In this document: positions 9,514-18,200 of the stretch, one piece after another | Numbering within the stretch: position 1 is the first letter of the stretch | Layout of the letters: each line of letters starts with the position of its first letter | DNA from: Lagierella sp. | GTDB lineage: Bacteria; Bacillota; Clostridia; Tissierellales; Peptoniphilaceae | Direction of reading: 5' to 3' | Assembly: GCF_029983815.1 (NCBI RefSeq) | Contig: NZ_JASBYU010000018.1 | Coordinates: 1 to 33,342 of the forward strand | DNA: 33,342 nt | Made by a program: the position numbers and the translations under genes | Notes under the pieces: model-generated | Told to the model about the DNA's origin: nothing | Seen by the model: only the letters and a program-made list of their open reading frames with translations | The model's database searches: none

Positions 9514-10170
9514 CTATTTTTCTATTAATGTTTTGTTTTTGATTATATACTTGATGTCTCCTAAGCTTTCCACTTCTGGGTCATGGCTTGCCAGGATGAT
9601 GGACTTTCCTTCTTGTTTCCAGTCTTCGAATACCTTTAATGTCCTCTTTTTCCAGTGCTCATCTAGGTCATTAGTAGGTTCGTCTGCAATTATTATCTTT
9701 GGATTTCTTCCATAGTTAATTGCAAGCATTGCCCTTCTTCTCTGTCCTCCACTTAAGGTGTGGGGCAGGGAATTAATTTTATCTTCTATGCCAAGATCGT
9801 TTAATAAAGCTAGTATTTCTTTTCTATCTATCTTACGTCCTGCAATTTCACTTGCAAATTGAATATTTTCTCCTATTGTTAGGGCCTTTATCATAACGCT
9901 GGATTGAAATAGGTATCCAAATTCTGTTGCACGAATCTTAGATTTTTCCTTGTCGTCTAAAGTCCAAAAGTCCTTGCCATCTACCAAGAGTCTTCCTTCT
10001 GTAGGTTGTAAAAGCCCACCCAGGACCATTAAAAATGTGGATTTTCCCGTTCCCGACTCTCCGGAAATCGTGGTAATCCTTCCTTCTTTTACCTTCAAGC
10101 TTACATTTTCTATGGGAGTCACCAGTTCACCTGTTGTAAAGGTCTTTGTAATATTTTCTACTTCTAACAT
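9514..10170 (-). CDS. ABC transporter ATP-binding protein, LolD/MacB-like (218 aa)
   Basis: This is the cytoplasmic ATPase of a MacB/LolCDE-type transporter. Walker A is GESGTGKS at residues 37-44, the Q-loop is Q89, the signature LSGGQ is at 139-143, Walker B ends in D163-E164 and the H-loop is H196, so every ATPase motif is intact. The ATG overlaps the stop of the FtsX-type permease gene by one base (TAATG), a translational-coupling arrangement that ties the two as partners. It is the last gene of the six-gene operon; the terminator follows at once. Length is typical for the family (about 220). The substrate cannot be read from this subunit. Confidence 0.92.
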   Translation of the reverse strand: MLEVENITKTFTTGELVTPIENVSLKVKEGRITTISGESGTGKSTFLMVLGGLLQPTEGRLLVDGKDFWTLDDKEKSKIRATEFGYLFQSSVMIKALTIGENIQFASEIAGRKIDRKEILALLNDLGIEDKINSLPHTLSGGQRRRAMLAINYGRNPKIIIADEPTNDLDEHWKKRTLKVFEDWKQEGKSIILASHDPEVESLGDIKYIIKNKTLIEK

Positions 10171-11360
10171 TAGATCCCCCCTGTTATGGCTTGACTAGGT
10201 TCTATGGATGCATTTTTTAAGATTGGTCTTATGGTTGATAAAAGACTTATGACCAAGGCAAAAACTATACTAAGTATCATGGAAATTATTATGCCTTTGA
10301 CATTGTAGCCAATTGGAAGTGACATCAACTTCTTTATCTGTCCAGAAATAAGAACCGTTGTCACTCCTCCTAGTAAAGCTCCTATGACCCCGGCAATTCC
10401 CGCTTGGATTAGCACTTCTAGAAAACTTTCCTCTATGATCTGAAATCTGCTAAGCCCTATGGACCGTAGATATCCAATCTCCGATTTTCTTTCCTTTGCC
10501 ATCATATTGTAAAGGGTTGAAACTGCAATACCCGTTGCAAAAAACACCAGTACTGCAAATATCATGAAGATGGATAAAAAGCTCTTCACTTGGTCTTTTA
10601 TGACTTCTCGAAGTTGGGAGACGTGGATTACCTTCGCCCCCAAATCTTCTACTTTTAAATTTTTAATGAAGTCCTCTACTACAACTCCCTCCTTTAGTTT
10701 TATAAAGGAGGTGGTTATAAGGTCCTTTGGGTCCTTTTCATCGAAATAGTCCGTTGAAAATGTGTTTTTCCCTAGGGTTCTTACGGTGTCCAGGTCCATG
10801 AATATGGACTCGTCAAATCCGCTTCCCGTCTTATAGAGCTTTCCCTTTACATCAAAGACATTGTTCAGTAGAAATGCCTTTTTCCCAAATTCATCTCCAA
10901 CATTTTGTCCCAGAATCATATTGCCTTCTTCAATCTTTTGTAGGTTTTCATCTTTTAACCATGGCTTAATAAGAAAGTCTGTTTCGTTGTCCACTCCTAC
11001 TATTCTGTAGGTCTTGTCGGTTCCGCAACAAAGTCCTCCCGGCAGGGTCTTTACAAAAAATTGATTTGTAATATTTTCTACATCTTCTAAAGGAATCTTT
11101 TCCATTAAAGACTTTTCCTCTATATATTTCATTTCAGAAACTCCACTATATAGAAAGTCCTGGGGATTGCTCTTTGCCTTTGCAGGATAAATTACCACAT
11201 CTGCTCCCATTCTGTCTTGGTTGAGTTTTAGCCCCACCTTGGTTTCATGGTAAATATTGTATACCACCGTAAAAACCATGGTAGAGATCAAGGTTACAAA
11301 TATGGCAATTAAGACTTGGTTCTTTCTTCTAAAGACATTTCTTACCGCCAGCTTAAACAC
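10170..11360 (-). CDS. MacB-like FtsX-family ABC permease with an extracytoplasmic GGLCC motif (396 aa)
   Basis: The topology is MacB/FtsX-like: one membrane helix at about 16-36, a large extracytoplasmic domain at about 40-265, and three C-terminal helices (about 270-290, 320-345, 355-380) of the FtsX domain. Residues 107-117 read PGGLCCGTDKT, putting vicinal cysteines C111-C112 in the outer domain; I do not recall these from MacB or LolC/E. The start is GTG at 11360, overlapping the DUF4418 stop by one base (TAGTG), with AGGTAG upstream. The stop overlaps the ATPase start. MacB-type machines move substrates outward or out of the membrane by mechanotransmission. Here it sits downstream of an importer with cysteine-bearing partners, so a role in handling a thiol or soft-metal ligand is a hypothesis only. 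Confidence 0.88.
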   Translation of the reverse strand: MFKLAVRNVFRRKNQVLIAIFVTLISTMVFTVVYNIYHETKVGLKLNQDRMGADVVIYPAKAKSNPQDFLYSGVSEMKYIEEKSLMEKIPLEDVENITNQFFVKTLPGGLCCGTDKTYRIVGVDNETDFLIKPWLKDENLQKIEEGNMILGQNVGDEFGKKAFLLNNVFDVKGKLYKTGSGFDESIFMDLDTVRTLGKNTFSTDYFDEKDPKDLITTSFIKLKEGVVVEDFIKNLKVEDLGAKVIHVSQLREVIKDQVKSFLSIFMIFAVLVFFATGIAVSTLYNMMAKERKSEIGYLRSIGLSRFQIIEESFLEVLIQAGIAGVIGALLGGVTTVLISGQIKKLMSLPIGYNVKGIIISMILSIVFALVISLLSTIRPILKNASIEPSQAITGGI

Positions 11361-11770
11361 TATAATTCTACCTCATTTTTAATGAATAGTTGTGCAATTC
11401 CCATTACAATCAAAAATGCTCCTATGATGATTGTGAAAGTCTTGGTGAAGTTACATGGCATTGTGTCCACTTTACATTTTCCAATACCGATTTTATCAAA
11501 GGTTATTGCAATGGTTAAAATTCCCAGTCCTATAAATTCCAAGGAAGTCTTTCCCTTTTTTATTAGATTTGCCACTGCTATAACTATTACTGCAATGCTT
11601 AAGTAGATTAAGGCAACGGCTAACCAATGACATTTCATTGGTATTTCCATGCCCTTTGCAGTCTTTACCATTCCGGTGCAAGGTGCAGCAAAGGTCTTTA
11701 ATCCAATAATCAATAATACTGAAAGTATTATTCCCCCTATGTTAAAAATCTTACTCATATCCCTCTTCAT
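11360..11770 (-). CDS. DUF4418 family membrane protein (136 aa)
   Basis: This is a small integral membrane protein with about four hydrophobic segments (roughly 9-29, 50-70, 77-93, 110-130). The DUF4418 hallmark is a cysteine before a MKCHW motif: C31, then M45-K46-C47-H48-W49. A second cysteine pair, C99 and C106 (GKCK...MPC), lies in the loop before the last segment. The Met/Cys/His clusters fall in loops predicted on one face of the membrane, which would suit binding a soft metal or redox chemistry; no function has been shown to my knowledge. The start ATG at 11770 has GGGGGAG six bases upstream. An in-frame ATG at 11758 also has a weak ribosome site. The gene sits between the importer lipoprotein and the FtsX permease. 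Confidence 0.82.
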   Translation of the reverse strand: MKRDMSKIFNIGGIILSVLLIIGLKTFAAPCTGMVKTAKGMEIPMKCHWLAVALIYLSIAVIVIAVANLIKKGKTSLEFIGLGILTIAITFDKIGIGKCKVDTMPCNFTKTFTIIIGAFLIVMGIAQLFIKNEVEL

Positions 11771-11811
11771 ACATATCTCCCCCTTGTTTTAATGATATCT
11801 ATAGAATAGGA

Positions 11812-12864
11812 CTATTGTTCTACAGGATTCCAAACTTGTTCTAATGTCTTTTCTGTTTCTATACTATTATCTAAGATTTCAAATTTCTTATAGTCGTTTA
11901 TGATTTCCTCTAAAGAGTTCTTTGTTACATCGTCACCGATTTTAAAGTTCAAGGTCTTTGCAAAGTTAACTGCATCTTCCTTATCTATACTTAACCAGTC
12001 GTTGTCTATAAGTATTTGACAGAATTCTTCTTTGTTATCTTCAATCCAGTTGGATGATTTTGTAACCGCATTTATTATCTTTTCTGAAGTTACAGGATTT
12101 TGTTCTACAAAGTCAGAGTTTAATGCAAGCACACAGCATGGTTCATGTTTAAAGTCTTCGTCTGTAGTTATTGAACGAATTGGTCTAATCTTACCTTCCT
12201 TTACAAATGGTATTGCAAATTGGTCTGAAAGAAGGGTTGCTTGAATTTCTCCGTTTTCTAATGCTTGCATTGAAGCTGATGTATCGATAACCTTAAAGTT
12301 AACTTCTTCTGGTTTGATATTGTCATGGTTTAAAAATCTTAGACAGATATTGTGGTCACTTCCACCAATTCCATCATGGATTGCTATGTCTTTACCCTTC
12401 AATTCCTCTGTGGATTGATATTCACTGTCTGCTTTTACAAAAAGTGTTTTACATCCAGAATGTAATCCCTTACCAAACACCATCTTTACACCGTTAGCTG
12501 CTGGAACTAAAAGTGTTGCAATATGGTCTGAAGAAAATTCTGCCTTTCCAGTTCCTAGAGCGTCAGCTGCAGAAGTACCACTTACGATTTCTACATCCAC
12601 TCCCTCTTCTTCATAGAATCCTTTAACTGTAGCAACTGGAGCTGCAGCAGTACAAAGTCCTCCGTTGAAAAGTAGTTTTACTTTTTTACCATACATAGGT
12701 TCTTTTTTCCATGCCTCTTCCTTTTCTTCTTCTGACATGTTTTGGGTAACTTTTGCCCCTTCTGTTCCATTTTCCTTGTTGTCGTTTTGATTTTGGTTTG
12801 ATTGTGGTGTACAGCTAGTCAATAGGATGACTAAAGCTGCAACAATTGATAATATTTTTTTCAT
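11812..12864 (-). CDS. Lipoprotein substrate-binding protein, NMT1/THI5-SsuA/TauA type, cysteine-rich (350 aa)
   Basis: This is the extracytoplasmic receptor of the importer encoded just upstream. Residues 1-18 are a lipoprotein signal with the lipobox LTSC (lipid-modified C18). The family signature is the segment near 64-95 (LLFNGGLC, then KGFYEEEGVDVEIV). Mature-chain cysteines C71, C138, C174, C243, C244 and C282, with histidines H114, H135, H163, H171 and H240, are many for this fold. C71 lies at the strand-to-helix turn that normally lines the ligand pocket, and C243-C244 follow HEP. NitT/TauT receptors bind nitrate, sulfonates, or pyrimidine precursors of thiamine, but this family is so diverse that no ligand can be assigned. 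AAGGAG precedes the ATG; the gap to the ATPase gene is 9 bases. Confidence 0.88.
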   Translation of the reverse strand: MKKILSIVAALVILLTSCTPQSNQNQNDNKENGTEGAKVTQNMSEEEKEEAWKKEPMYGKKVKLLFNGGLCTAAAPVATVKGFYEEEGVDVEIVSGTSAADALGTGKAEFSSDHIATLLVPAANGVKMVFGKGLHSGCKTLFVKADSEYQSTEELKGKDIAIHDGIGGSDHNICLRFLNHDNIKPEEVNFKVIDTSASMQALENGEIQATLLSDQFAIPFVKEGKIRPIRSITTDEDFKHEPCCVLALNSDFVEQNPVTSEKIINAVTKSSNWIEDNKEEFCQILIDNDWLSIDKEDAVNFAKTLNFKIGDDVTKNSLEEIINDYKKFEILDNSIETEKTLEQVWNPVEQ

Positions 12865-12873
12865 TTTTTCTCC

Positions 12874-13635
12874 TTACTTTATTTCTATTTTTTCTTTTCC
12901 CCAATGAAGTTTCTTCATTATATCTCTTCTCAGTTCAGTGAATTTTAAATCCGTTCTATCCCTAGGATATTCTAGGTCCACGTCGACAATATCCTTTATT
13001 TCTCCCGGATTTGGCTTCATTATAAGTACTCTTGTGCCCATGTATATTGCTTCATCTATGTCGTGGGTAACCATGATCATCAGGTTGTTTTTATCTCGCC
13101 ATAGCTTTAACAACTCGTCCTGCATGCTCATCCTGGTAAAGGCATCCAAGGCTCCCAGTGGTTCATCCAACATAAACACCTCTGGACTATTTATCATGGT
13201 CCTTGCAAGACTTACCCTTTGTGCCATCCCCCCTGATAGTTGGTGGGGATACATATTGGAAGCTTTCTCAAGTCCAATTAAGGATATCAATCTATTTACC
13301 TCTTGAGGATTCTTCTTTTTCTTAATCCTTAGAGAATACTCTATATTTTCCCTTACTGTTAACCAGGGAAAAAGTGTCGGCGATTGAAACACCATTCCTC
13401 TATTGGTGTCCGGCTCATGGACCTCTTTGCCATTTAGCAAGATCTTTCCCTTGGTAACTGGAATAAGGCCTGCAATAAGTCTTAAAATAGTACTCTTACC
13501 ACATCCAGAAGGACCAACTATACAGAGAAATTCTCCCTTGTTGGCTTCAAAACTGATATTTGATAGGACAGTTTGTAAGTCGTTAGGTCCATTGGAGAAC
13601 ACCTTTGTGACATTGTCCAGTTTTAAAACCGTCAT
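12874..13635 (-). CDS. NitT/TauT-type ABC importer ATP-binding protein (253 aa)
   Basis: This cytoplasmic ATPase powers the importer. From the chosen start, Walker A is GPSGCGKS at residues 41-48, the Q-loop is Q84, the signature LSGGM is at 123-127, Walker B ends in D147-E148 and the H-loop is H181. The chosen ATG at 13635 overlaps the permease stop (TAATG) and has AAGGAG eight to nine bases upstream. An in-frame ATG 18 bases further up would lie inside the permease gene and lacks that spacing. Length and motifs match SsuB/TauB relatives. Its partners are the permease upstream and the lipoprotein downstream. Confidence 0.92.
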   Translation of the reverse strand: MTVLKLDNVTKVFSNGPNDLQTVLSNISFEANKGEFLCIVGPSGCGKSTILRLIAGLIPVTKGKILLNGKEVHEPDTNRGMVFQSPTLFPWLTVRENIEYSLRIKKKKNPQEVNRLISLIGLEKASNMYPHQLSGGMAQRVSLARTMINSPEVFMLDEPLGALDAFTRMSMQDELLKLWRDKNNLMIMVTHDIDEAIYMGTRVLIMKPNPGEIKDIVDVDLEYPRDRTDLKFTELRRDIMKKLHWGKEKIEIK

Positions 13636-14675
13636 TATATCTGCTCCTTCCATTTAAGTACTTTTCTTTGAATGGTATTTAACACAAAGTTAACCGTTAA
13701 GAATACCAGACAGATGATTACAATTGCGGCATACATCTTGTCAAAATTTGCCCAGGACTTTTGCCATGTGATGTACCATCCTAAACCACTTTCAACCCCT
13801 ACCATCTCTGCTACCAAAAGGGCAGTACAAGCAGTTGACATCCCCTGAACTAGTCCACTGAATATATTTGGCATGGCAGATGGCACCGCCACGTTCAATA
13901 TAAGATTCTTTTGACTTGCTCCCAGGGTTTTGGCAGCGTCGAAAAGTCTAGTGTCAATGGTTCTAATTCCAGTCATGGTAGCCGTTGTAAGGGCAAACCA
14001 GACACCTAAGGCGATTACAAAAACCGCTGCTCTATGCAAAGTGGAAGCTAAAACCATGATGATAGGTAGCCAGGTCATGGATGGAATTGCCCCTAATAGT
14101 TTCATAAAGGGACTTATCCAGTACCTAACACTCTTAAAGTAACCACAGAATAATCCTGTAATAATTCCTAATATGGCACCGATAAAGTAGCCCTTTAAAA
14201 GTAGATAAACAGAATTATAGATACATTCCCAAAGATAGGCCCTGTCTCCCCAGGCTGAATTTAAAACTTGATCCACCCATGGGAAATATGGAAGCATAAG
14301 CTTTCCAGTCTTTAGGGTTAAAATATCGTAAACCATAAAAATCAGATAGACCACCGTATAAAAGGGTGCCTTATATCTAAATTTTCTAAAAACATTCTTA
14401 TTAAAAAGGGACACTACTGCAAAGATTAGCATGATTCCTGCCTGTATCAAAATAAAGTAGGAATACAGTGCCGTTGCAACTCTTCTTGGGTCATGGGGCC
14501 AGTAGATATATTCCACAAAGGCTGCCATGGCCATTAAAAAAGGTAAGAATATGATAATTCTATCTAAAATCATCTCCGATTTGGTCTTAGGCCTTTTTTC
14601 CAACTCCTCTAAATCCTCTTGAGTTAGGGATTCGAAGGTCCCTCTTTGTTCATCGTTGTTAATTTTTTCTTCCAA
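13635..14675 (-). CDS. NitT/TauT-type ABC importer permease with N-terminal extension (346 aa, TTG start)
   Basis: This is the membrane channel of the importer. The EAA loop reads DAAKTLGASQ...VPSAMP near residues 257-277, as in SsuC/TauC. At 346 residues it is longer than the usual 250-280: an acidic N-terminal tail (about 1-35) and two or three extra hydrophobic segments (about 38-60, 72-95, 103-122) precede the normal core. The start is set at TTG 14675, which has GGAGGTGA seven bases upstream. The in-frame ATG at 14720 coincides with the predicted transcription start of the promoter at 14726-14754, so it cannot carry a ribosome site. It is the first gene of the six-gene operon. Substrate unknown. 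Confidence 0.88.
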   Translation of the reverse strand: MEEKINNDEQRGTFESLTQEDLEELEKRPKTKSEMILDRIIIFLPFLMAMAAFVEYIYWPHDPRRVATALYSYFILIQAGIMLIFAVVSLFNKNVFRKFRYKAPFYTVVYLIFMVYDILTLKTGKLMLPYFPWVDQVLNSAWGDRAYLWECIYNSVYLLLKGYFIGAILGIITGLFCGYFKSVRYWISPFMKLLGAIPSMTWLPIIMVLASTLHRAAVFVIALGVWFALTTATMTGIRTIDTRLFDAAKTLGASQKNLILNVAVPSAMPNIFSGLVQGMSTACTALLVAEMVGVESGLGWYITWQKSWANFDKMYAAIVIICLVFLTVNFVLNTIQRKVLKWKEQI

Positions 14676-14725
14676 AACTTCACCTCCATGATATATTAAA
14701 TAAATCAATAATTTCTCCAAGGGCT

Positions 14726-14754
14726 ATTATAGCAACAATCGTCACATGCTTCAA
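14726..14754 (-). promoter_or_regulatory. Promoter of the six-gene transporter operon
   Basis: On the minus strand TTGAAG (14754-14749), a 17-base spacer and TATAAT (14731-14726) form a strong vegetative promoter. Transcription would begin near 14719, leaving about 44 bases of leader before the TTG start at 14675. Confidence 0.8.
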
Positions 14755-14865
14755 GGTTTTTGATAAGTTTTTAACATATATTAAAATTCTTTTTTATTCG
14801 AGGGTTTTATAGTAATATTAAATAAATGTGCCCAGTTTTGAAAATTTTTCTCTAAAACCTTTTCA

Positions 14866-14874
14866 TGATATACT
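14866..14874 (+). promoter_or_regulatory. Extended -10 element for the DUF503 gene
   Basis: TGATATACT is an extended -10 (TGn followed by TATACT) 19 bases before the ATG at 14894. No good -35 box lies 17 bases upstream. Initiation near 14881 would leave a leader of about 13 bases that contains the GGAGG. Confidence 0.4.
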
Positions 14875-14893
14875 CAAATTGTTGGAGGTTAAT

Positions 14894-15181
14894 ATGAGAA
14901 TTTTTTACTTGGAATACCATATAAAATTAGATACCGTCTTTTCCATAAAGGACAAGAGAAGCCTTAGGCTTAGACTCTTTAATAGATTGAAAAAGAACTT
15001 TAATATCTCCATCATGGAAGAGGATAAAAGAGACAGTTTAGATTATCTTGACTTTGGAATTTGTTATTTGGCTCCAGACATTTCCTTTGGCGACAGCTAC
15101 TATGAAAAGATTGACCTTTTTATCAGTTCCAACTTAGAACTTGGTAGTAGCATTATCGAAGTCCATAAGGAGATAATATAA
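14894..15181 (+). CDS. DUF503/YlxP family protein (95 aa)
   Basis: This is a small soluble protein of the DUF503 (YlxP) family. The pattern seen is a beta-strand start (MRIFYLEYHIKL), the SIKDKRSLRLRLFNRLKKNFN helix region that matches the SLKEKR...RLRNRFN block of the family, and a C-terminal SSIIEVHKEI matching the family's terminal strand. The start is the ATG at 14894, preceded by GGAGG; the frame extends 22 codons further up without a ribosome site. In many Firmicutes the gene lies in the nusA-infB-rbfA region; here it stands alone between the transporter operon and ileS. Function is not established. Confidence 0.85.
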   Translation: MRIFYLEYHIKLDTVFSIKDKRSLRLRLFNRLKKNFNISIMEEDKRDSLDYLDFGICYLAPDISFGDSYYEKIDLFISSNLELGSSIIEVHKEII

Positions 15182-15224
15182 AACACCAATCCAAGACCCT
15201 TATATAAAGGTATGGATTGGTGTT
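15182..15224. terminator. Shared hairpin terminator between the convergent DUF503 gene and ileS
   Basis: A 12-bp perfect stem (AACACCAATCCA 15182-15193 with TGGATTGGTGTT 15213-15224) encloses a CCTT/AAGG inner pairing. On the plus strand it is followed by ATTTTTA, fitting termination of the DUF503 gene. On the minus strand the following tract (TTTATATTAT) is weaker, but this is the only candidate for ileS. Confidence 0.85.
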
Positions 15225-15228
15225 ATTT

Positions 15229-18200
15229 TTATGCTCTATTTAATTTTATAGAAACTTCTTCCCCATTGAGATCCATCTTTTCTTCAGATAGTTCTCTGTT
15301 TACAACTATCTTTGTTGCAAGAGTTTCCTCTTTTATAAAGTCTTCGTATTCCTTTACTGCACTTTCCACTTCCTCTGTAGGAAGGTACTCTATTGTGATA
15401 TTGTCAAGGATATCGTAGTCGTTTGACTTTCTCATCTGTTGAACCTTTGAGATAAACTCCCTTGCATAGCCTTCGGCTTTAAGCTGTGGAGTTATGGTAG
15501 TGTCTAGGATTACAAAAAGGTTGTTGTCCATGGTGACATCAAAGCCTTCCTTTGCTGAAACCCTAACTTCTACATATTCCCTCTTTATCTCGGTTTCCTC
15601 TCCTTGTAATGTTACAAGTTGTGGCTCTTCCTCCAATTTACTTACGAAGTCCTTTGCATTTACCTCTTGTAGGTAGTTTTGGAAGTCCTTAATCTTCTTT
15701 CCTAAGATCCTTCCTGCTACTTTAAAGTCAGGTTTTAGTTCATAGTTCATAAACTGGGACAAGTCCTCTTTAAATTCCACGTTTTTAACATTCAATTCCT
15801 CTTTGATTAGGGGAACTAAGTCGGAAATGGTATCTTGATATTTTGCATCTACCACAATTTCAGTTAGTGGTTGTCTAACTTTTATATTTACTTCTTCTCT
15901 AGAAGCTCTACCAAGGGTAACTAGTCTTCTAACTATATCCATCTTCTCTTCAAGCTTCATGTCGATTAAAGCCTCATCAAAGTCCGGTGTATAGTCAAGA
16001 TGAACGGAAACTTTATCTGTAAGATTTCTATACATCTCCTCCGCCATAAATGGAGTAAATGGTGCAATAATCTTAGTTAGTCCCAATAGGATTTCATAGG
16101 TGGTGTTATAGACAGCTTTTTTGTCTTCATCTACTTCAGTCTTCCAGAATCTTCTCCTATTTCTTCTGATATACCAGTTGGATAGATCTTCTATAACGAA
16201 GTCTGAAACTTCCCTTACAACCTTTGTAACTTCAAAGATGTCCATGTTTTCCCTATAGGATTTAATTAGGTTATTGAACCTTGAAAGAATCCACCTATCT
16301 ATTTCCGGTCTTTCACTTGGTTCTATATAAAAGTCTCTAGGGTCGATTTCGTCGGTGTTAGCATAGAGTTTGAAGAAGTTGTAGGTATTTTTAAAGGATC
16401 TGAAGAATTTACTTTCAACTTCCCTAAGTCCATCTACATCGAACCTAGTTGGTACCCATGGTGGAGATACATATAGTGAATAAAATCTTACTACATCCGC
16501 ACCGTATTCATCGAATAATTTGATTGGGTCCAGGGTATTTCCTCTGGATTTACTCATCTTCTTTCCATCTTTGTCCAAAATCAAATCATTGACAAGAACA
16601 TTTTTATAAGGCGCTTGTCCTGTAGTAAGTACAGAAATCGCCAATAATGAATAGAACCAACCTCTTGTTTGGTCAATACCTTCGTTGATAAAGTCTGCTG
16701 GGAATAGCTCTTCAAAGAATTTGTCCTTATTTTCAAAAGGATAGTGATGTTGTGCAAAAGGCATTGCGCCAGAGTCAAACCAAACGTCAATAACGTCAGA
16801 TTCCCTCGTCATTATTTCTCCACATTCTTCACATCTTAGATGCACATCGTCCACATAAGGTCTATGAAGTTCTATGTCTTCAGAAATATCTTCAATTGCC
16901 CTTTCCTTAAGTTCTTTTCTAGAACCCACTGAAGTGGTGTGACCATTTGGACATTTCCAAACTGGGAATGGAGTTCCCCAATATCTTGATCTAGAAATTG
17001 CCCAGTCGTTTAGATTTTCCAACCAATTACCAAATCTCTTCTCTCCAACGAATTCTGGGAACCAGTTTACCTTATTGTTTTCATCTATAAACTTTTCCTT
17101 TAACTTTGTAACTTCAATGTACCAGGAAGGCTTTGAGTAGTAGATAAGAGGTGTTTGACATCTCCAACAGTGAGGGTAGTTATGTTCGATCTTTTGTTTT
17201 CTAAACACCTTTCCCTCTTCTTTCAGATACTTAATTATCTCAAGGTCCGCATCCATTACAAACATATCCTTCCAAGGAGTTTCATCAAACTTACCTTCTT
17301 CGTTAACTGGATTGATTAGTGGTAGGTCGTATCTTCTACCTGTTTGGTAGTCGTCTTCCCCAAAGGATGGCGCAGTATGGACAATTCCTGTACCGTCGGT
17401 AATACTTACATAGTCGGCCACAGTTACAAAAAAGGCCTTCTTGTCTGGCTTTATAAATGGAAGTAGCTGTTCATATTCCATATATTCCATTTCTGTTCCC
17501 TTTAGTTCTTTTAGGACTGTGTACTCTTCACCTAAAACCTTGTCTGCAAGGGCCTTTGCAACATAGTACTTATTGCCCTTAGACTCTGCTAGTACATAGT
17601 CTATGTCTGGGCCAACGGTCAATGCCACGTTTGATGGCAATGTCCAAGGAGTTGTGGTCCATGCCAAGAAGTATTCGTCATGGTCCACTCTCTTAAATGC
17701 CACGATTATAGTGTCTGTCTTTATCATCTTGTAGCCTTGGGCAACTTCATGGGATGCAAGACCTGTACCACATCTAGGACAGTATGGAAGAATCTTTGCG
17801 CCTTCATATACAAGGCCCTTTTTGAACATATTATCTAGTAACCACCATACGGTTTCAATATAGTCATTGTCCAAGGTGATATATGGATGGTCCATGTCCG
17901 CCATAAACGCCATTCTGTTGGACATTTCTCTCCAAGCCTTCTCATAGGTAAAGACAGATGCCTTACATTCCTTGTTAAAAGCCTCCACACCGTAGTCTTC
18001 TATTTCTTTTTTATTGTGAAGGTTTAACTTCTTTTCCACTTCAATTTCCACAGGTAGTCCATGGGTGTCCCAACCTGCCTTTTTCTTAACTCTAAAGCCT
18101 CTCATGGTCTTATATCTACAATTCATGTCCTTCAATGTTCTGGAGATGACATGATGAATTCCTGGCATTCCATTGGCTGTTGGAGGGCCATCATAAAATA

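Noticed and set aside
11496..11681. 61-codon minus-strand frame inside the DUF4418 gene
   Set aside because: It overlaps the DUF4418 gene in another frame and lacks a ribosome site; DUF4418 has clear family motifs.
12938..13306. 122-codon plus-strand frame opposite the importer ATPase
   Set aside because: It is antisense to conserved ATPase motifs and has no ribosome site or recognisable domain.
9514..14675. Labelling the operon as nitrate, taurine or thiamine-precursor transport
   Set aside because: Family similarity to NitT/TauT proteins does not fix the ligand; no assimilation or thiamine genes lie nearby and the cysteine pattern points elsewhere.
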